A program made the translations under genes and the position numbers. 9,098 nt of DNA. It comes from Treponema sp. Its GTDB lineage: Bacteria > Spirochaetota > Spirochaetia > Treponematales > Breznakiellaceae. Location: positions 1-9,098 of the forward strand of contig JAITON010000206.1 in the NCBI GenBank assembly GCA_031289935.1, in the 5' to 3' direction. The notes beneath the pieces are model-generated. The model ran no database searches. It was given only the letters and a program-made list of their open reading frames with translations, and was not told the origin of the DNA. Shown here piece by piece: positions 4,850-9,098 of the stretch; position 1 is the stretch's first letter, and every line of letters starts with the position of its first letter.

Positions 4850-5842
4850 ATGATCGAGGTACGGGATCTTGCCAAGCGCTACGGGCCGGTGGAGGCCGTC
4901 AAAGGGGTTTCCTTTACGGTAGGGGAGGGCCAGGTGCTGGGCTTCCTGGGGCCCAACGGCGCGGGGAAGAGCACTATTATGAAGATTCTCACAGGCTGCC
5001 GTTTCCCCAGTTCCGGGGAGGCCCTGGTGGATGGGATTTCGGTGCAGGATAACCCGGTCGAAGTCAAACGGCGTACGGGTTACCTCCCGGAGAACGTCCC
5101 CCTTTATGGCGAGCTTTCGGTGCTGGAATACCTGGGGTTTATCGCCCAGGCCCGGGGCATCCCGGGGGAAGGCCGGCGGAGGGCCATGGAAAGGAGCGTG
5201 GCCCTCTGCGGCCTCGGCAGGGTACGGGCCCAGCGGATCGATACCCTTTCCCGGGGTTTCAGGCAGCGGGTTGGCCTGGCCCAGGCCATCATGCACGACC
5301 CGCGGGTCCTGATCCTGGACGAGCCCTGCTCGGGCCTGGACCCTAATCAGATCATCGAAATAAGGAGCCTTATTAGAGAACTGGGCAGGCGGAAAACCGT
5401 GATCCTCTCCACCCACATTCTCCAGGAGGTTGAGGCCGTCTGTTCCGAAGTCCTCATCCTGAGCGAGGGCCGTATCGCCGCCCAGGGAAAGCCCGGGGAA
5501 ATCGCCGGGACCATGCAGGCTGAGGCCGCATCGCAGGGCAGCCGGGAGGCATGGGAGCTGGTCCTGAAAGGCGCCGGGGCGGCCGTGGTGGAAAAGCTCC
5601 TGGGGGAATTGCCGGGGGTCTCGGGCCTCCGGGTCGGGGCCGGACATGAGGGGGTGGAGGCGGTCTTCTGCCTGGACAAAGCGGGGGGCAGCGGGGACGC
5701 AATCTTCGACTGGGCGGTCTCCAAGGGCCTTAAACTGCTCAAGATGAACCGGAAAGACATCAGTTTGGAGGATATGTTCGTCAAGCTCACGACCGGCCAA
5801 ATTTCCCTCAAGGCAGGCGCAGAAAGGAGACCGCCCCCATGA
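4850..5842 (+). CDS. ABC transporter ATP-binding protein, GldA type
   Basis: Cytoplasmic ATPase that would power the permease encoded next. All nucleotide-binding motifs are present in the 330-residue product: Walker A GPNGAGKST (34-42), a Q-loop region reading GYLPENVPLY (77-86) with Glu81 where many ABC proteins have Gln (common in the GldA group), signature LSRGFRQRVGLAQA (133-146), Walker B VLILDEP (153-159), D-loop SGLDPNQ (161-167) and the switch His189 in STH. A C-terminal extension of about 100 residues ends in the typical SLEDMFVKLT (305-314). The frame is open upstream to an ATG at 4808 and a TTG at 4814, the latter eight bases after GGGAG. I prefer 4850 because MIEVRDLAKRYG is the normal family N-terminus, but no ribosome site precedes it. 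The stop overlaps the next start by four bases (ATGA). Confidence 0.92.
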   Translation: MIEVRDLAKRYGPVEAVKGVSFTVGEGQVLGFLGPNGAGKSTIMKILTGCRFPSSGEALVDGISVQDNPVEVKRRTGYLPENVPLYGELSVLEYLGFIAQARGIPGEGRRRAMERSVALCGLGRVRAQRIDTLSRGFRQRVGLAQAIMHDPRVLILDEPCSGLDPNQIIEIRSLIRELGRRKTVILSTHILQEVEAVCSEVLILSEGRIAAQGKPGEIAGTMQAEAASQGSREAWELVLKGAGAAVVEKLLGELPGVSGLRVGAGHEGVEAVFCLDKAGGSGDAIFDWAVSKGLKLLKMNRKDISLEDMFVKLTTGQISLKAGAERRPPP

Positions 5843-6573
5843 CCGCAGCCAAAACCCGCTTCTGGGCCCTGACCAAAAAGGAGCTTTACTCCCAGCTCCA
5901 TGCCCCGCTCTTCTACGGGGTGCTGGTTTTCTTCCTCCTCTTTACCGGTATCTGGCTCTTTTACATTCAGCGTTACTTCAGCATGAACGCCGCGACCTTA
6001 CGGCCCTATTTTGCGGGCTTCCCCATCGCCTTAAGTCTGGTGATTCCGGCCCTGACCATGAAGAGCTGGGCCGAGGAACGGAAGCTGGGCAGCCTGGAGC
6101 TGCTCCTCTCCCTGCCCTTTTCCGAATGGGACCTGGTCCTGGGGAAGTTCCTTGCCACCCTTATCATGCTGAGCCTGATGCTGATAAGCACCCTGCCCCT
6201 GCCTTTGAGCCTCCTGCTCCTGGGGGACTTCGATCCGGGGGTCGTGGCGGCGGAATATCTGGGGGCCTTCCTGCTCTGCGCCTCTGCGGCGGCCCTGGGG
6301 CAGTTCCTCTCCTCCCTGGCGAAAAACCAAGCCGCCGCTTTTCTGGGAAGCCTCGCGGTACTCATCATCGTGATGTTTATCAACCGGGTTGCGGAGAATG
6401 CGGAACTGCCGGCCCTTATCGCCGGGGGGATCAACTTTATCTCCCTGGCCTTTCACTTTGAAAGTTTCGCCAAGGGGCTTCTGGACAGCCGGGACCTGGC
6501 GTTCTTTATGCTCAGCGCGGCGCTCTTCCTCTACCTCAATACCCGGGTTTTGATCTTCAGGAAGTGGAGTTAG
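5839..6573 (+). CDS. ABC-2 family permease, GldF type
   Basis: Inner-membrane permease of 244 residues with six predicted transmembrane segments, at about 24-44, 57-74, 102-128, 136-158, 165-184 and 219-236. The hallmark segment after helix 2, LTMKSWAEERKLGSLELLLSLPFSEWDLVLGKF (72-104), is the conserved cytoplasmic coupling region of ABC-2 permeases; the end, NFISLAFHFESFAKGLLDSRDL (199-220), is typical of the GldF-like branch. Loops are short, so extracytoplasmic binding must come from the downstream proteins. The ATG overlaps the ATPase stop as ATGA and has AAGGAG (5824-5829) nine bases upstream. One bp separates its stop from the following gene. Substrate is unknown; half-size permeases of this type usually act as dimers. 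Confidence 0.9.
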   Translation: MTAAKTRFWALTKKELYSQLHAPLFYGVLVFFLLFTGIWLFYIQRYFSMNAATLRPYFAGFPIALSLVIPALTMKSWAEERKLGSLELLLSLPFSEWDLVLGKFLATLIMLSLMLISTLPLPLSLLLLGDFDPGVVAAEYLGAFLLCASAAALGQFLSSLAKNQAAAFLGSLAVLIIVMFINRVAENAELPALIAGGINFISLAFHFESFAKGLLDSRDLAFFMLSAALFLYLNTRVLIFRKWS

Positions 6574-6574
6574 C

Positions 6575-8152
6575 ATGACGCGGAAACAGAGCATCAGTCT
6601 GACGGTCCTTTCTGTGGCGGCCTTTGTCCTGGCTTTCCTCATCAGCCATACGCTCTGGTTCCGTATGGACTTGACGCAAAACAAGGTCTATACGATTTCT
6701 GAGGTCTCCCGGAACCTGGCCGCCGAGATAGCCGACCAGGTATTGCTGAGCTACTATGTATCAGACCGGCTCGCCGCAGTGGAGAGCCTGCCCGGGGAGA
6801 TTGAAGACTTTCTCCGGGAATATGCCGCCTATTCCAATGGCAGGGTTCGCCTCTCCGTAAAGGACCCGGTCAAGGCCGGCCTGGCCCAGGAGGTGGAAGC
6901 CCTGGGGGTCATGCCCCAGCAGATTGAGACCCTGGAGGCGGACCAGGCCAGCGTGGCCACGGTCTATTCAGGGCTCGTGATTGAGTACCTGGACCGTGTC
7001 GAGGTAATGCCCCTGGTATTCTCCCTGGAAACGCTGGAATACGAGCTCACGAGCCGTATCCGGGCCATGGTGCGGGGTATACAGCGGGAACTGGGGGTGA
7101 TCCTGGGGGATGCCGCCATGATCTGGGAAGAGGATTACGGCTACCTGGCCGGCGCCCTAAGCCAGGCGGGCTATCAGCTCAGGCTGATCGCACCGGGGGA
7201 CGATATCCCCGATACCCTGCCGGCCCTCTTGGTGATCGGGGGCATGGAAGCGCTCGATGAGCGGGCCCTCTACCGCATCGACCGCTATATCATGCTGGGG
7301 GGCCCGGTCCTCTTTGCCCTGGAAGGCGTGGCGGTGGATACCTGGAACAACCTGGGGGCCCGGGTTATCACGGACAGCGGGCTCCTGGCCCTGACGGCCT
7401 GGTATGGCGCCAAGGTGTTACCCGCCCTGGTCCTGGACCAGACAGCCAACAATCTTACCTATCAACTCGGCCCGGAAGTCAGCACCGTCCGCTATCCCCC
7501 TTGGTTTGTAGTGCAGAGCGGGGCCGGAAATCCCAGCCACCCCATCACGGCGGGCTTTGCAGGGCTGGACCTCTTCTGGGCAAGCCCTCTGGAGCTTGAG
7601 CCTCCAGAGGGGGTAGAGGCGGAGGCGCTTTTTACCAGCAGCCCCCAGGCCTGGCTCCAGACTGAAGTCTTTTCCCTGGACCCGGCGGATGCGGCCGGTT
7701 TTATCCTGGAACAGGAGGAAACCCGGGGGAGCCGTATCCTGGGGGCCGCCCTCCGGGGCGTCTTTCCCGCCTGGTACGATGGCCTCTTAAAGCCCGCGGA
7801 TGATTTGCCGGATCTGCCGGCCCGGGCCCGGGAGTCCCGGATGGTGGTAACCGGGGACCTGGACATCGGTTCTTCCTTTATCGGGATCACCCTGAGCGAA
7901 CGGAACCTGGATTTTCTCATCTATGCCGCAGACTGGCTTACCAGCGACGAGGACATCATCGGTATCCGCAGCCGCAACAGCCCCACGGGCCGGCTTGAAA
8001 AGATCCCCGGAGGGGCCGCCCGGGAGGCCGCCATGGTCTTTTCCCGGATACTGAACCTGGCGCTGGTTCCCCTGGCAGTAATCGCCGGGGGGCTGCTCAT
8101 GGCCCGGCGCCGGCGGAAACTCCTTAAAGCGCTCGGGAGCGTTGATTCATGA
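6575..8152 (+). CDS. GldG-type ABC transporter auxiliary protein
   Basis: Large extracytoplasmic partner of the preceding permease, 525 residues. One N-terminal transmembrane anchor (about 7-28) leads into RMDLTQNKVYTISEVSRNL (30-48), the characteristic start of the GldG / ABC_transp_aux domain. The middle (about 170-300) has the GATase-like pattern of this family, including VIGGMEALDERALYRIDRYIMLGGPVLF. The C-terminal conserved block is MVVTGDLDIGSS...RNLDFLIYAADWLTSDEDIIGIRSR (423-467), followed by a second transmembrane helix (about 494-509) and a cytoplasmic RRRRK tail. Both ends are therefore cytoplasmic and the bulk periplasmic. GTGGAG (6564-6569) lies five bases before the ATG. Its last four bases overlap the next gene (ATGA). 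In Flavobacterium GldG is needed for gliding, but spirochaetes move by periplasmic flagella, so here it must do something else. Confidence 0.9.
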   Translation: MTRKQSISLTVLSVAAFVLAFLISHTLWFRMDLTQNKVYTISEVSRNLAAEIADQVLLSYYVSDRLAAVESLPGEIEDFLREYAAYSNGRVRLSVKDPVKAGLAQEVEALGVMPQQIETLEADQASVATVYSGLVIEYLDRVEVMPLVFSLETLEYELTSRIRAMVRGIQRELGVILGDAAMIWEEDYGYLAGALSQAGYQLRLIAPGDDIPDTLPALLVIGGMEALDERALYRIDRYIMLGGPVLFALEGVAVDTWNNLGARVITDSGLLALTAWYGAKVLPALVLDQTANNLTYQLGPEVSTVRYPPWFVVQSGAGNPSHPITAGFAGLDLFWASPLELEPPEGVEAEALFTSSPQAWLQTEVFSLDPADAAGFILEQEETRGSRILGAALRGVFPAWYDGLLKPADDLPDLPARARESRMVVTGDLDIGSSFIGITLSERNLDFLIYAADWLTSDEDIIGIRSRNSPTGRLEKIPGGAAREAAMVFSRILNLALVPLAVIAGGLLMARRRRKLLKALGSVDS

Positions 8153-9098
8153 AGCCGGGCATACTACATCAGCCTTATTACCGCCGGAAGCTGTTCCTGC
8201 ACACGCTCCTCGTGGCCCTGCTGGCCCTGGTCTATGGGGCGGCCCTCCTTGCCAGCCCGGACCGCCGCGCGCTCCAGTCAAGTTCCTATGTATGGCTGGA
8301 AAGCCAATGGACCGGGCAGGCCGACCGGATTGAGCTCCGGGGGGCCGAAGCCCTGAGCCTGGTCCTGCGCGCTGGTATATGGTTTGTCCGCCACGATGAG
8401 GGAACCGAGTATCCCGCCAAACAGGCCCGGGTAGCCGATCTCCTGGGGCTCCTCGCAAGCCGCCGCCTCTACCCGGTCGTCCAGGTTTCCACCGCGTCTC
8501 TGGCCCGGCTGGGGCTGGCCGAACCCCTGGCGGACCGTATCGTCCTCTGGGGCGGGGCAGGGGCAGTCCCCCTGCTGGACCTCCTGCTGGGCTACACCGA
8601 TGCCGCCGGCCGGAATATCTATCTTAAAAAGAACAATCTCCGGGAGGTCCGTTCCGGGGAGGATCTTTTCAGCGGCTACCTGGCGCAGGGGGCCTCGTCA
8701 TGGTACTACCTCAAACTGCTCCAGCCCGATGCGGCGCAGGGCGCGGCGCAGGGCGCGGCGCAACGCGCAGCGCAGCTCGGCCTGGATTCGGTGTCCCGGC
8801 TTACGGTCATATCCCCCGAAGCGGATGATGCCGCCGCCGCCCCGCCCCTGGTCATAAGCCGGACCGGGAGCGGCTGGACCGTGGCCGGCCTGCCCCCCGA
8901 GGCCCTGAACCTGTCCAGGCTGGAAGTCTACATAAGAACCGTCCTGGAGGCCGAAGGCGACGGCTTTAGCGCCGCTTTGAGCGCCGCTTCCCCGGTCTTT
9001 AGCCAGGGGCGCATCTACCTGGAACTCTCCGACGGCACGAGCCGGAGCATCAGCCTGGGGCCCCTGGTTGAAGGCAAGCGGACGGCCATCGTGGACGG
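8149..9098 (+). CDS. DUF4340-like membrane-anchored protein, partial (3' end outside window)
   Basis: Fourth gene of the ABC operon, open for 316 codons to the window edge without a stop. The start is the ATG overlapping the upstream TGA; GGGAG (8135-8139) lies nine bases before it. An N-terminal membrane anchor (about 15-35) follows the basic YYRRK. The rest fits DUF4340 proteins, which usually follow gldG-like genes: a WFVRHDEGTEYPAKQARVADLLGLL segment (residues 78-102), then VVQVSTASLARLGLAEP and DRIVLWG, a beta-rich repeat pattern. No enzymatic motif is visible. Residues from about 195 contain a 4-residue tandem repeat (AAQG/AAQR) that looks like a strain-level expansion. The role of DUF4340 proteins is unestablished; the constant neighbourhood suggests a periplasmic component of the transporter. 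Confidence 0.8.
   Translation, partial: MKPGILHQPYYRRKLFLHTLLVALLALVYGAALLASPDRRALQSSSYVWLESQWTGQADRIELRGAEALSLVLRAGIWFVRHDEGTEYPAKQARVADLLGLLASRRLYPVVQVSTASLARLGLAEPLADRIVLWGGAGAVPLLDLLLGYTDAAGRNIYLKKNNLREVRSGEDLFSGYLAQGASSWYYLKLLQPDAAQGAAQGAAQRAAQLGLDSVSRLTVISPEADDAAAAPPLVISRTGSGWTVAGLPPEALNLSRLEVYIRTVLEAEGDGFSAALSAASPVFSQGRIYLELSDGTSRSISLGPLVEGKRTAIVD
8731..8778 (+). repeat. In-frame 12-bp tandem repeat in the DUF4340-like gene
   Basis: Four consecutive 12-bp units, starting at 8731, 8743, 8755 and 8767, encode AAQG, AAQG, AAQR and AAQL. The first two are identical at the DNA level; the later two carry substitutions. The tract follows YYLKLLQPD and precedes LDSVSRLTVIS, most likely an exposed loop or short helix. 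Length variation here would keep the frame. Confidence 0.85.

Noticed and set aside
4757..5800. 347-codon minus-strand frame opposite the ABC ATPase
   Set aside because: The plus strand has all ABC motifs. The antisense frame is rich in Pro, Gly, His and Arg as expected from complementing GC-rich codons and shows no domain.

Overview
This 9.1-kb window is GC-rich bacterial DNA, apart from a more AT-balanced repeat array at its left edge. It reads best as a chromosomal segment from a spirochaete of the Treponema group, perhaps a GC-rich gut lineage. That assignment is inference. It rests on the family mix: a thiamine-binding lipoprotein under a TPP riboswitch, a divergent PRPP synthetase, and a Gld-type ABC operon, with a relaxed lipobox. 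No rRNA, tRNA, CRISPR, phage or insertion-sequence gene is visible.

Layout. Positions 1-399 hold 19 tandem 21-bp units, each built around the palindrome GTCTTAAGAC. Degenerate traces stay in register to about 462, and the array probably continues past the left edge. Leftward from 1514 runs thiB, the thiamine/TPP substrate-binding lipoprotein. It is preceded by a TPP riboswitch (about 1515-1643) and a good sigma-70-like promoter (1649-1677). Rightward from 1757 lie a small unrecognised single-pass membrane protein and, 5 nt after its stop, a lactonase-family (6-phosphogluconolactonase-like) beta-propeller gene carrying two 7-residue repeat expansions. Converging on it from the right is prs (minus strand, 4754-3630), a divergent ribose-phosphate pyrophosphokinase. 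From about 4850 to the right edge runs a tightly packed four-gene plus-strand operon: GldA-type ABC ATPase, six-helix ABC-2 permease, GldG-type auxiliary protein, and a DUF4340-like membrane-anchored protein cut off by the window end.

How the parts fit. The left half has a loose central-carbon theme: thiamine capture (TPP is the transketolase cofactor), a likely oxidative pentose-phosphate step, and PRPP formation from ribose 5-phosphate. No shared control links them apart from the riboswitch on thiB. The right half is one transporter-like machine: cytoplasmic ATPase, membrane permease and two proteins with large extracytoplasmic domains. Its cargo is unknown.

The most unusual features are non-coding or repeat-based. 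They are the phased dyad array with partner-base changes that keep its symmetry, a riboswitch whose aptamer contains the Shine-Dalgarno sequence and whose P3 arm carries extra palindromes, and the recurrence of an exact 21-bp tandem period in the array and twice inside the lactonase gene.
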